From assembly GCA_903862425.1 (NCBI GenBank), contig CAIOYC010000008.1:62001-126000 (forward strand): 64,000 nt of DNA, read 5' to 3'. Source of the stretch: an uncultured Caulobacterales bacterium (lineage in GTDB: Bacteria > Pseudomonadota > Alphaproteobacteria > Caulobacterales > Caulobacteraceae). Below, piece after piece: positions 46,719 to 55,042 of this stretch (within the stretch, counting starts at the first letter, position 1; each line of letters begins with the position of its first letter). The notes below the pieces were generated by a model. The model searched no databases. It was given only the letters and a program-made list of their open reading frames with translations, and was not told the DNA's origin. The position numbers and the translations under genes are program-made.

Positions 46719-47720
46719 GTGTCAGTATCGGCTCATCTTTTCAAATTCATGGCTTCGGCCAGCCTGCTGGCCATCGCCGGGCAGGCGAGCGCCACCACCT
46801 TGCAGGATCTGCCCCGGGGCGCGCGTCCGGGCGAGTGCTTCTCGCATGTCGCCACACCGGCGACCTACCGCACAGTGCGCGAACCCATCGCCCAGCCGCC
46901 GCTGACGACCTGGCGCGACATCCCGGCGGTCTATCGGACCGTTGACAGGAAGGTGCTGGTCACGCCTGGCCGGGTCGATCATGAAACCATCCCCGCCGTC
47001 ACCGGCACGCGGGTTCACTGGGTCGAGCACCCCGGCCCGGATCGCATCGTCGAAGCCCCGCCCGAATACCGGTGGGTGGAAAGGCGCGTATTGGTAAGCC
47101 CCGCGCGCCTGGTTTGGCGGCGCGGCCAGACCTCGCACGGCTATGACGCGGCTCCGGGCTATGGCGAGGCTATCAGCGTGCGCCCTACCGGCGAGGTGAT
47201 GTGCCGTGTGCTCGTGCCGGCTCGCTATGCTGTCCGCCGTGTGCGCGTGCTGGTCAATCCCGGCCGTACCTGCGTGGTCAAAGGCCCGTCCAGCCGCGAG
47301 CGAATCACCGAGACCTATGTGGTCACGCCCGCCCGCGTGGTCGATCATCCCGTCGCGCCGGTCTATCGTACCGTGTCCGAGCGCGTGCTGGTCACCCCGC
47401 CGCGCAAGGAGCGGATCGTGACGCCGCAGCCGCCTCGCTACGCCGAACGCCGGGTAGAGGTCACGCCCGCCAGGACCGGCTGGAGCCGCATCCAGTGCGC
47501 GCCGCCCAAGGTCCAGGTGAAGTATGGCGCGCAGCCCGCCTATGCCGCGCCGCGTGCGCCGCACATCCGTCCGCAGGCCGCCCCGCAGCCGGCGTACGGT
47601 CAGCCCTATACGCCTGACTACGCCCAGCCGCGCCCCGGCGAACTCTACGGCGCGCCCCAGCCCGCGCCTGCATACCACGCGCCGCAGCCGAGCCAGGACT
47701 ACGGTTCGCCCTCGAATTAA
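46719..47720 (+). CDS. Exported repeat protein with YxxVxxRVLVxPxR motifs
   Basis: A 333-aa protein from GTG at 46719 (AGGAG eight bases upstream; ATG at 46749 is an alternative) with a signal peptide ending near GQASA. Six degenerate copies of one motif occur at about residues 72-85, 117-130, 170-183, 198-206, 216-229 and 241-252 (for example YRTVDRKVLVTPGR and YRTVSERVLVTPPR). Four Cys (40, 162, 185, 260) remain in the mature part. The last 70 residues are Pro/Ala/Gln/Tyr-rich. Likely an envelope or surface protein; no family recognised. Confidence 0.7.
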   Translation: MSVSAHLFKFMASASLLAIAGQASATTLQDLPRGARPGECFSHVATPATYRTVREPIAQPPLTTWRDIPAVYRTVDRKVLVTPGRVDHETIPAVTGTRVHWVEHPGPDRIVEAPPEYRWVERRVLVSPARLVWRRGQTSHGYDAAPGYGEAISVRPTGEVMCRVLVPARYAVRRVRVLVNPGRTCVVKGPSSRERITETYVVTPARVVDHPVAPVYRTVSERVLVTPPRKERIVTPQPPRYAERRVEVTPARTGWSRIQCAPPKVQVKYGAQPAYAAPRAPHIRPQAAPQPAYGQPYTPDYAQPRPGELYGAPQPAPAYHAPQPSQDYGSPSN

Positions 47721-47807
47721 TGGTCTATTGCGTCTCTTCCCCTTCTCCTCGTTTGGGGTAGGCTGCTGACCTTGGGGTTGCGGTCGTCCGTGTAGGGGGA
47801 GGGGCCG

Positions 47808-50150
47808 GTGCGGGGTTCGGATTGGGCTGAGTGCGGGACCTGGCGTCCTGGCGACGCTGTGGCGAGAAGCATTCCCTATTGCCCCCCTCTGAGGCGGCCC
47901 ATCGTCGCCGCTACAGCGCTCGGGGCCATGTTGCTGCTCAGCGCCTGCGGCGGTGGGGGCGGTGGTGGAGGCTCCACCGTCAGTACGCCCATCGTTTCGC
48001 CCCCATCGCCGCCCCCTCCTCCGCCGCCAGCGGGTCCGAGCGCCACAAGCACCGAATATCTGCGCAACTATGGCCTGACCAATATCCACGCGAGCGCGGC
48101 CTACAATGCGGGCGCCAGCGGAGCGGGGATCACCGTCGCCGTGGTCGATTCGGGGGTGAACCATACCCAGGCCGACATCGCCGCCAACGTCTCCACCGCC
48201 TCCACCGACATCTACACCACTCGCAACGTCCCCGATGGGGAGGACAATCACGGCACCTTGGTCGCCGGTGTGATCGCGGCCGGGTTCAACGGGTTCGGCA
48301 CCATCGGCGTGGCCTATAATTCAACCATTCTTGGCGTCCGCGTCGATCAGCCGGGCAGCTGCGCTACGGGCCTCAATCAGTCGCCGCCCTCGACGACCTC
48401 GACCTGCAATTTCGCCTCGACGGATATCGCCAAGGGTATCGACTACGCCGTCGCCCATGGCGCCAAGGTGATCAACCTGTCCCTGGGCGGAGACGGGCCG
48501 GGCCTCGGCTCCACTTTCGAAACCTCGCTCAGCAGGGCTATCGCGGCGGGAGTGGTGTTCACCATCTCGTCCGGCAACGAATCCAAGCCCAATCCCGACT
48601 ATCCGGCGGCCTACGCCACCGATCCGCGTTACCTCGGCTCCATTCTCGCAGTCGGCTCCACCGACCAGAACAACGTCATCTCCAGCTTCTCCAACCTGGC
48701 GGGCTCTTCGGCTTCCCAGTTCGTGGTGGCTCCGGGCGAGAACATCATCACCGGCTGCGACGGGACGATCTGCTACAAGGCGTCGGGCACGTCGTTCTCG
48801 TCGCCGGCGGCGGCGGGCGCCATTGCGCTTCTTCTGCAGGCGTTTCCCAACCTGACCGGTCCCAAGGCCATCGCTCTTCTGATCCAGACCGCCGACGACC
48901 TCGGACCGACCGGGGTCGACGCTACCTACGGCTCGGGCTTGATCGATCTGCAAAAAGCTTTCCAGCCGGTGGGAACGCTCTCCACGCCTTCCAGCGCCGG
49001 CGCCGCCGTGCAGATCAAGGAACAGGTCGGCTCCAACCTTTCCGGCGCTTTCGGCGACGCTATCCGGCGTACGAGCGCGCTGACCACGGTAGCCTATGAC
49101 AGCTATAACCGGCTGTTCGCGGTGAACCTCGGCGAGGGTTATCATGCCCCGCCGCGCATGAGCCTGCAGGGCGCCGCCGCGCCCGCGCCGCGCACAACCG
49201 AGACGACTATCGTCCCCACGGCGGGTGTGACGTTGAACCTCTCCGCCAGTCGGGGCGACTTCGCCGAGCCTAACCCGGTGCAGGGTCTCGGCTTCCAGGC
49301 CACCCAGGAGGCGCCCAGCGACATGCGCTTCGCACTTAGGGCCGGCGCGCTCAGCTTGCAGGCTTGGCGAGGACAGGGCGGTGTGGCGCCCGCGCCGTCG
49401 CTGGTCGCCTCGCATGACGCCTTCGCCGGGCTGGCCCATGCCGATCACGCGGTGCAGGCGGGCTATGAGATCGGCAGCGTAACGTTCGGGGGCGAGATCG
49501 GCGGCGGCAGTCGCTATACCCTCTATGGCCTCGCCAATCTGGAGCCGTCCCACTATGCCCTCGCCACCGCCGCCTTCCACCTCGGAGCCGTCGCCACCCA
49601 GCTATCCTACGGCAGCCTGAGCGAGCCGCAGGGGCCGCTGGGCTCCTTCCTGCCGGGCGTGTCGAGCTTCGGCATGCCGGCGGCGACACGTTTCGTCTCC
49701 CTGCGCGGCGATTGGGCGGCGACGCGCGGATGGATGCTCTCGGCGGAGGGATCGCTCGGCTCGACCAAGGCCCAGAGCGGCATGGTCGGTTTCGACGGGG
49801 CGGTCCTGTCGTCCACCTGGCGCATCACTGCGCGGGGCCGATGCTTGTCAGCCGACTGCTTCAGCCCCCTGATCCAGATCGATCAGCCGGTGCGGATCGA
49901 GCGCGGGAAGTTCGTGGCGAACCTTGCCGACGTGCCGTTGAACTATGATGATCCGCTGCAGTTCAGCGTGCGCAAATTCTCCGCCGATCCCTCGGGGCGA
50001 CAAGTCAATGTGCGGCTTGGCTTTGATCGTAGCTGGCGCGGTGTCGGAGCGCTGGAATTCGAGGGCGTGGCGGTAATGGACGAGGCGAACGACGCCAATG
50101 CCCGCCTCAACATGGGCCTGATCGCTAGCTGGCGTTCGTCCTTCTGGTGA
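47808..50150 (+). CDS. S8 (subtilisin-like) serine peptidase with autotransporter-like C-terminus
   Basis: A 780-aa secreted protease. A hydrophobic signal ends in the lipobox LLLSAC (Cys47) followed by a Gly run and a Pro-rich linker. The subtilase domain has Asp114 (VVDSGVNH), His148 (DNHGTLVAG) and Ser329 (GTSFSSPAAAG). The last 370 residues are rich in alternating strand patterns and end in SSFW, an aromatic end as in outer-membrane barrels, so self-transport is possible. GTG 47808 has GGGGAGGGG upstream; GTG at 47859 would give a more usual signal length. Confidence 0.86.
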   Translation: MRGSDWAECGTWRPGDAVARSIPYCPPLRRPIVAATALGAMLLLSACGGGGGGGGSTVSTPIVSPPSPPPPPPPAGPSATSTEYLRNYGLTNIHASAAYNAGASGAGITVAVVDSGVNHTQADIAANVSTASTDIYTTRNVPDGEDNHGTLVAGVIAAGFNGFGTIGVAYNSTILGVRVDQPGSCATGLNQSPPSTTSTCNFASTDIAKGIDYAVAHGAKVINLSLGGDGPGLGSTFETSLSRAIAAGVVFTISSGNESKPNPDYPAAYATDPRYLGSILAVGSTDQNNVISSFSNLAGSSASQFVVAPGENIITGCDGTICYKASGTSFSSPAAAGAIALLLQAFPNLTGPKAIALLIQTADDLGPTGVDATYGSGLIDLQKAFQPVGTLSTPSSAGAAVQIKEQVGSNLSGAFGDAIRRTSALTTVAYDSYNRLFAVNLGEGYHAPPRMSLQGAAAPAPRTTETTIVPTAGVTLNLSASRGDFAEPNPVQGLGFQATQEAPSDMRFALRAGALSLQAWRGQGGVAPAPSLVASHDAFAGLAHADHAVQAGYEIGSVTFGGEIGGGSRYTLYGLANLEPSHYALATAAFHLGAVATQLSYGSLSEPQGPLGSFLPGVSSFGMPAATRFVSLRGDWAATRGWMLSAEGSLGSTKAQSGMVGFDGAVLSSTWRITARGRCLSADCFSPLIQIDQPVRIERGKFVANLADVPLNYDDPLQFSVRKFSADPSGRQVNVRLGFDRSWRGVGALEFEGVAVMDEANDANARLNMGLIASWRSSFW

Positions 50151-50154
50151 GCGT

Positions 50155-50796
50155 CTAGTAGCCGCGCGGTTCGCGCCACATGCCCCAGATCAGAGGACCG
50201 TCCGGCGTAGGTCGATATTCCGCCACGGTATCGAAGCCGTAGCGGGCATAGAGCGGCACATTGCGCGGCGTCGCCGTTTCCAGAAAGGCCGGGCGTCCTG
50301 CTGCATCGAGACGCGCGGTCTTGGAGGCCAGCAGGCGCGAACCGATACCCGCACCCTGCACCTCGGGTCGCACACCCAGGAACCACAGATAGTCGTGCGC
50401 CCGCTCCATGGGGTGATGGGTGTCCATGGCCTCGCGCAGCTTGATCAGCCGGTTGAAGCGGCCGAGCCCGGCGACGTTCAGCAGCGTGGGCAGGGCTCGC
50501 AACTCGCGATGCAGGGGCTGAGGGCCAAGGTTCTCCGAGGGTAGCCACACCGCCGCGGCGCCGCCGGCCACGGGACGCTCGATGGTTCCATCCGGCAGGG
50601 CGGCCTCGCGCAGGATGAGACGGAAGAAGCGACGTCGGGCGGCGTTGCGCTTTGAGTCCGCGCGCATGAACCAGTCGAAGATCGGGTCGTCCACGAAGGC
50701 GGCGGCGAGGTCGTCCGCCGCGCCGTCTAAGGTCTGCTTCGTGGCGGCGACCGGATGCTCCGCGCCGCGACGTGAGGCGTCGCGATCCGACGTCAT
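50155..50796 (-). CDS. GNAT family N-acetyltransferase
   Basis: A 213-aa acetyltransferase with the acetyl-CoA motif VRPEVQGAGIGSRLL and the following FLETATPRNVPLYARYGFDT, the layout of the Rv-type two-part GNATs with an N-terminal helical region. It starts inside the coq7 stop (ATGA) and ends 4 nt from the S8 peptidase stop on the other strand. Substrate unknown. Confidence 0.87.
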   Translation of the reverse strand: MTSDRDASRRGAEHPVAATKQTLDGAADDLAAAFVDDPIFDWFMRADSKRNAARRRFFRLILREAALPDGTIERPVAGGAAAVWLPSENLGPQPLHRELRALPTLLNVAGLGRFNRLIKLREAMDTHHPMERAHDYLWFLGVRPEVQGAGIGSRLLASKTARLDAAGRPAFLETATPRNVPLYARYGFDTVAEYRPTPDGPLIWGMWREPRGY

Positions 50797-51371
50797 AGTT
50801 TTTCCGACACCCTGATCGCCGCTTTGCAGCCGGCGCGGATGACGGCGGAGAGCAGGGGGTAGGCCGGCGCGTCCTTGGCCCCATGCGCCAGGGCCTCGTC
50901 GCGGTGGGCCAGTTCATCGTCGCGGAATCTGACCAGATCGGCGGCCAGGGCGGGCTCGCGTTTTTCTAGCTCGGCGATCTGGTCGGCATAGTGCTGCTCG
51001 ATCACGCTCTCCACCGCCTCGGTGCAGGCATGCGCGGCCTTCTCACCCAGAAGGGCGGTCCCGGCGCCCAGGGCGAAGCCGGCCATGCGCCAGACCGGGG
51101 CGAAGGCGGTGGGACGCACCTGCCGATCGGTAAGGATGCGGTCGAAGGCGGCCAGGTGGACCGCCTCCTGCGCCTCCATGGCGCCGAGCTGGCCTTCGAT
51201 CGCCTGGCGGTCCTTGCCGGCGGCGAAGACGGCGCGCTGACCGCGATAGATCTGGACGGCGGCCAGTTCCCCCGCATGATCGACACGCAGAATTTCCTCC
51301 AGCCGCTGGCGCACCACGCCCATACCTGGTCTGGGAAGGGGGGCGGATCTTGCAGCCTGCGGCTCAGACAC
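50793..51371 (-). CDS. coq7: Demethoxyubiquinone hydroxylase (Coq7-type)
   Basis: Di-iron membrane-associated hydroxylase of ubiquinone synthesis, 192 aa from GTG at 51371. Ferritin-like ligands are visible: ILRVDHAGELAAVQIYRGQ, EAQEAVHLAAFD, CTEAVESVIEQHYADQI and FRDDELAHRDEAL. It overlaps dsbB by 8 nt. Alphaproteobacteria use Coq7 instead of UbiF. Confidence 0.94.
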   Translation of the reverse strand: MSEPQAARSAPLPRPGMGVVRQRLEEILRVDHAGELAAVQIYRGQRAVFAAGKDRQAIEGQLGAMEAQEAVHLAAFDRILTDRQVRPTAFAPVWRMAGFALGAGTALLGEKAAHACTEAVESVIEQHYADQIAELEKREPALAADLVRFRDDELAHRDEALAHGAKDAPAYPLLSAVIRAGCKAAIRVSEKL

Positions 51372-51873
51372 GACGCGCGCTCCTGTAGGCGAAGAGGAAA
51401 CTCAGCACCGCCAGCACCAGCGATATGGCGGCGTTGTATCCGGCCATGGAGATGCCGAACATCCGCCAGGCCGCCTCGTCGCACTGGACCACGTGGTGGA
51501 CGGCGCCGCTCAGCAGGCTCGCCATGTCCGAGGCGCTGACGCCATGGAAATGACTGCCCGTGCAGGCGGCGGGACCCGGCCACCACTTCCACTCGATGCC
51601 CGCATGCCAGGTGGCGAGCACCGTCGATCCCAGGAAGACGAAACCAAGCAGAAGGCAGGCCGGCCGGGCGACGCTCCGACGCCAGAATGCGGCGCCAAAA
51701 CCGAGCAGACCCACCCAGAAGGCGAGCCAATGTACGTCGCGCTGCTTGTAGCAGAGCTCGCACGGCGCATAGTGGCCGAAGATCTCGAAGGCATGCGCGC
51801 CGGCCAGCAGGGCCGCGGCGGCCAGCGCCCCGAGGAGCAGCCAGGTCTTTGCGTCGATGGGTAGGCGCTTCAT
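51364..51873 (-). CDS. dsbB: Disulfide bond formation protein DsbB
   Basis: Inner membrane oxidase that regenerates DsbA and passes electrons to quinone. The 169-aa protein (ATG 51873; GTG 51879 also possible) has four hydrophobic helices, the redox pair Cys38-x-x-Cys41 in APCELCYKQR and a second pair in PAACTGS and VVQCDEA. Adjacent coq7 makes the quinone it uses, an appealing but unproven link. Confidence 0.94.
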   Translation of the reverse strand: MKRLPIDAKTWLLLGALAAAALLAGAHAFEIFGHYAPCELCYKQRDVHWLAFWVGLLGFGAAFWRRSVARPACLLLGFVFLGSTVLATWHAGIEWKWWPGPAACTGSHFHGVSASDMASLLSGAVHHVVQCDEAAWRMFGISMAGYNAAISLVLAVLSFLFAYRSARRV

Positions 51874-51903
51874 AGGCACACCATAGCGGCTAGGGCTCGG
51901 CCC

Positions 51904-52473
51904 TCAATGCATAAGCTTCAGCGCGAATATGGCCAGGACGATGGCCACGGCCACCGCCGAGATCACCAGGGCCAGCCGCTTCTCCACGAAGCCTTGGATG
52001 GGCGGACCATAGGTGCGCATCAGGAACGCTACGAGGAAGAAGCGGATGCCACGGATGACGAACGAGGCGCCGATGAACAGCGGGAAGCTGAACCGGGTCA
52101 TGCCCGAGACGATGGCCGTCAGCTTGTAGGGGATGGGCAGGGCGATCACGAGCACGCCCCACTGGCGATAGGTGGCCATGAACTTGTCGACGCCCACGCC
52201 GCTGGTGCCGGTCAGGGCCAGGATCGCGCGTCCGATGCCCTCGAACGCCACGCCCACGCCATAGCCTACCGTGCCGCCGCACAGGGACGCGATCAGGGTG
52301 ATGCCGGCATAGAGCCAGGCGCGCTCGCGTCGGGCCAGCACCATGGGCATCAGCATCAGGTCGGGCGGGATGGGGAAGAATATCCCCTCGCAGAAGGCGA
52401 CGAGGCCCAGCCACCAGGGGCCCTGCCGGCTCGCGGCCAGCAGCATCATGCGGTCATAGACAGAGCGAAGCAT
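51904..52473 (-). CDS. YqaA family (VTT/DedA-like) membrane protein
   Basis: A 189-aa inner membrane protein of the YqaA/VTT group: GLVAFCEGIFFPIPPDLMLM (re-entrant loop with Glu and Pro), SLCGGTVGYGVGVAFEGIG, then LPIPYKLTAIVSGMTRFSFP and GIRFFLVAFLMRTYG. DedA-like proteins act in lipid scrambling or undecaprenyl phosphate recycling; the role of YqaA is less clear. ATG 52473 or GTG 52479 could be the start. Confidence 0.87.
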   Translation of the reverse strand: MLRSVYDRMMLLAASRQGPWWLGLVAFCEGIFFPIPPDLMLMPMVLARRERAWLYAGITLIASLCGGTVGYGVGVAFEGIGRAILALTGTSGVGVDKFMATYRQWGVLVIALPIPYKLTAIVSGMTRFSFPLFIGASFVIRGIRFFLVAFLMRTYGPPIQGFVEKRLALVISAVAVAIVLAIFALKLMH

Positions 52474-52625
52474 CCCCACCGCCTATCAGAGCGTTGGGAG
52501 AAGGGCGAGGCGCGCCATAACACGCCTTTGCACACGGGCACGGTTGCGCAGCTTCGCCGTCGTCGCCTAATGGGCGCAAACAACCCTATGCGCGGCGACG
52601 CCGCGTCAGCCGAGGTCCAGATTCC

Positions 52626-53717
52626 ATGGCCGACCTGTTCGACAACCCGCTCGGAACCGATGGTTTCGAGTTCGTGGAATTCACCAGCCCCGATCCGGAG
52701 GCGCTGGGACGTCATTTCGAACGGCTCGGTTTCACCGCCGTGTCCCGGCACCGTTCAAAGGCCGTGACGCGCTATAAGCAGGGCGACATCAACTTCCTGC
52801 TCAACATGGAGCCCTCGGGTCAGGCGGCGGTGTTCCGCCAAGGCCACGGTCCCTCCGCCAACGCCATGGCCTTCCGGGTGAAGGATGCGGCCAAGGCGTT
52901 GAAGCTCGCCGTCGAGCGCGGCGCGACCCCTGTGCACGGTCCGGTCGGGCCGATGGAGCTGAACATTCCCGCCATCGAGGGGATCGGCGGCTCCAACCTC
53001 TATCTGGTGGACCGCTACGGCGCGCAGGAAATCTACGACGTGGACTTCCTGCCTATTCCCGGCGCCGCCGAGACGGAGGCCGAGAACTCCATGGGCCTGA
53101 CCTATCTGGACCACCTGACCCACAATGTGAACCGGGGCAACATGGCTCAGTGGGCGGGATTTTATGAGCGCATCTTCAACTTCCGCCAGATCCGGTATTT
53201 CGATATCGAGGGCCAGCAGACCGGCCTGTTCTCCAAGGCCATGACCTCGCCCGACGGCAAGATCCGCATCCCGCTGAACGAGAGCCAGGACGAGCACTCC
53301 CAGATCGAGGAGTTCCTGAAGGACTACAAAGGCGAGGGCATCCAGCACCTGGCGCTTGGCACGGACGACATCTTCCACACGGTCGAGACCATGCGCGACC
53401 GGGGAGTGAAGTTCCAGGACACCATCGACGCCTATTTCGACGGGATCGACGCGCGCCTGCCGGGCCACGGCGAGAACGTCCAGCGCCTGCGCGCCGACCG
53501 CATCCTGATCGATGGCGCCCCGACGGAAGGGCAGGGGTTGCTGCTGCAGATCTTTACCGAGAACACGGTCGGGCCGATCTTCTTCGAAATCATCCAGCGC
53601 AAGGGCAACGAGGGCTTCGGGGAGGGCAACTTCAAGGCCCTGTTCGAATCGCTGGAGCTTGACCAGGTGCGCCGCGGCGTGTTGCCGGCCCAGAAGACCA
53701 CCAAGGAACAGGCTTGA
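52626..53717 (+). CDS. hppD: 4-hydroxyphenylpyruvate dioxygenase
   Basis: Fe(II) dioxygenase that makes homogentisate in tyrosine breakdown. Two VOC domains in 363 aa: the N-terminal EFVEFTSPDPEALGRHFERL, and the C-terminal YLDHLTHNVNRGNM (His ligand), GIQHLALGTDDIF (His) and GPIFFEIIQRKGNEGFGEGN (Glu), ending in LDQVRRGVL. Fumarylacetoacetase is 1.3 kb downstream; homogentisate dioxygenase is not in the window. Confidence 0.97.
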   Translation: MADLFDNPLGTDGFEFVEFTSPDPEALGRHFERLGFTAVSRHRSKAVTRYKQGDINFLLNMEPSGQAAVFRQGHGPSANAMAFRVKDAAKALKLAVERGATPVHGPVGPMELNIPAIEGIGGSNLYLVDRYGAQEIYDVDFLPIPGAAETEAENSMGLTYLDHLTHNVNRGNMAQWAGFYERIFNFRQIRYFDIEGQQTGLFSKAMTSPDGKIRIPLNESQDEHSQIEEFLKDYKGEGIQHLALGTDDIFHTVETMRDRGVKFQDTIDAYFDGIDARLPGHGENVQRLRADRILIDGAPTEGQGLLLQIFTENTVGPIFFEIIQRKGNEGFGEGNFKALFESLELDQVRRGVLPAQKTTKEQA

Positions 53718-53989
53718 GCGGCATCGCCGATTTCGAGCTGCAGGAGATGGCGGAGGACGAACTCGCCCGCGCCTGCACCCTGTCGTGGCGCGAACTGTCC
53801 CAGGTCGTTCCCTGGGGCGACACGGCCGAAGCCTTCGCCCCCTCGGGGCGGCCGGTGATGGTGGAGCGCCAGTACCTGTGGGCCGATGCGCCGGGCGGCG
53901 ATATCCTGGTGGAGGTCGTCGTCTTCCCCAACGCCGTGCTCTACGACCAGGGCGCCAAGCGGTCCCAGCGCCTCGCCAGGGCGGGCTGA
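53714..53989 (+). CDS. Small hypothetical protein coupled to hppD
   Basis: A 91-aa acidic protein: ADFELQEMAEDELARACTLS, WRELSQVVPWGDTAEAFAPS, ERQYLWADAPGGDILVEVVV. The start TTG at 53714 overlaps the hppD stop (TTGA) and has AAGGAA five bases upstream; ATG 53747 is an alternative. The stretch is well packed and has the GC pattern of a gene. No family recognised; position suggests a role with tyrosine catabolism. Confidence 0.7.
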   Translation: MSGIADFELQEMAEDELARACTLSWRELSQVVPWGDTAEAFAPSGRPVMVERQYLWADAPGGDILVEVVVFPNAVLYDQGAKRSQRLARAG

Positions 53990-54091
53990 GGCGCCTTTCC
54001 ACAGGCCACATTCGTCTTTCAGGCGCTGGCGGTTGCGCTTGGCGCGAAGCGCGTCATTCTGCATCCTGGCTATGGTTAACGGGCGCTGACG

Positions 54092-54979
54092 ATGCAGGAC
54101 TATGGGGATCTGCCGCCTCGGGGCTTTCCGCCGCTGGTGGGGGAGGGCGCGTGGCCCGACACTGTGGTCGATACCTGCGCCATCCTGCTAGTGATCCTGC
54201 TCATCGCCCTGTGCTACGCCGCCTATCGCTCGGGTCGTCGTTATGAGCGCCGGCAGATGGAGTTCGGGGCCAACCGCGCGCCGGAAATCATCTTCCACGC
54301 CGTCCGCCGGCAGATCGACATCGCCCTGATGGCGACCGGTGAGCGCGCCTTCGGTCCCGTGGGGCGACTGATCGAGACCATCGACGCTTATCTGGGACCA
54401 GTGCTGAAGCTTTCCGACGGCAAGGCCTCCCTTGGTGAGACGATCCACAAGCTGAAGCGGGCGCTTTCCACCGATAAACGCAAGGTGAAGGTGGAGGAGC
54501 ACGGCGCGCAAGGCGCTGGGCATGGCGGCGGCTCCACGGTGATCATCGCCGGCGGTCCATCGGTCGCTGGCGGAGCGGTCGCCACCGCTTCGGCCTCGGT
54601 GGGCGGCGGCGGGGTACAGGTGGTCGAGCCAGCGCGCATCTTCGAGCTGCAGCCACAGGGCCACGGGCATGCGCACGGCCATCACGAGGAGTTCAAGGAG
54701 GTCGAGCTGACCTCTCGCGAACGGGCGCTGGTGGTGCGCGAGGCGCTGGAGGCCCTGTCCGATTACTGGCAGCGCGAGCGGGTGGAGGGCGAGCTGCGCG
54801 CCGCCCAGCAGGCCCTGCTCATCACCCAGCCCATCGGCGACAAACCAGCGATCCCCACGCGCCCCTATCGCGACAGGCCGGTGCGGGTCCGCCGGCAGAG
54901 CGAGCGCCCTAATGGTAACCCGGTGGAGAAGGCGGCGCGCGACGCGAACCGGGGTATCTTTCCGCTGTTCAAGTTCTAG
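54092..54979 (+). CDS. Unknown membrane protein with His-rich segment
   Basis: A 295-aa protein with one N-terminal membrane helix (TCAILLVILLIALCYAAY), a cytoplasmic-type basic stretch (RSGRRYERRQMEFG), a helical region around IETIDAYLGPVLKLSDGKAS, a Gly/Ala/Val-rich linker (residues 145-180) and a His cluster HGHAHGHHEE near residue 190. A helical part with SRERALVVREALEALSDYW follows. It lies between hppD and fahA on the same strand. No family recognised. Confidence 0.7.
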   Translation: MQDYGDLPPRGFPPLVGEGAWPDTVVDTCAILLVILLIALCYAAYRSGRRYERRQMEFGANRAPEIIFHAVRRQIDIALMATGERAFGPVGRLIETIDAYLGPVLKLSDGKASLGETIHKLKRALSTDKRKVKVEEHGAQGAGHGGGSTVIIAGGPSVAGGAVATASASVGGGGVQVVEPARIFELQPQGHGHAHGHHEEFKEVELTSRERALVVREALEALSDYWQRERVEGELRAAQQALLITQPIGDKPAIPTRPYRDRPVRVRRQSERPNGNPVEKAARDANRGIFPLFKF

Positions 54980-55042
54980 GCGGCTGTTCAACTTTCGGGC
55001 ATCGGCCTTTTCGCCGCCGATCGCCTGTGCGACCAATGGGGC

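Noticed and set aside
46719-47720. Tandem DNA repeats suggestive of a CRISPR or minisatellite
   Set aside because: The repetition is only at protein level, degenerate and irregularly spaced.
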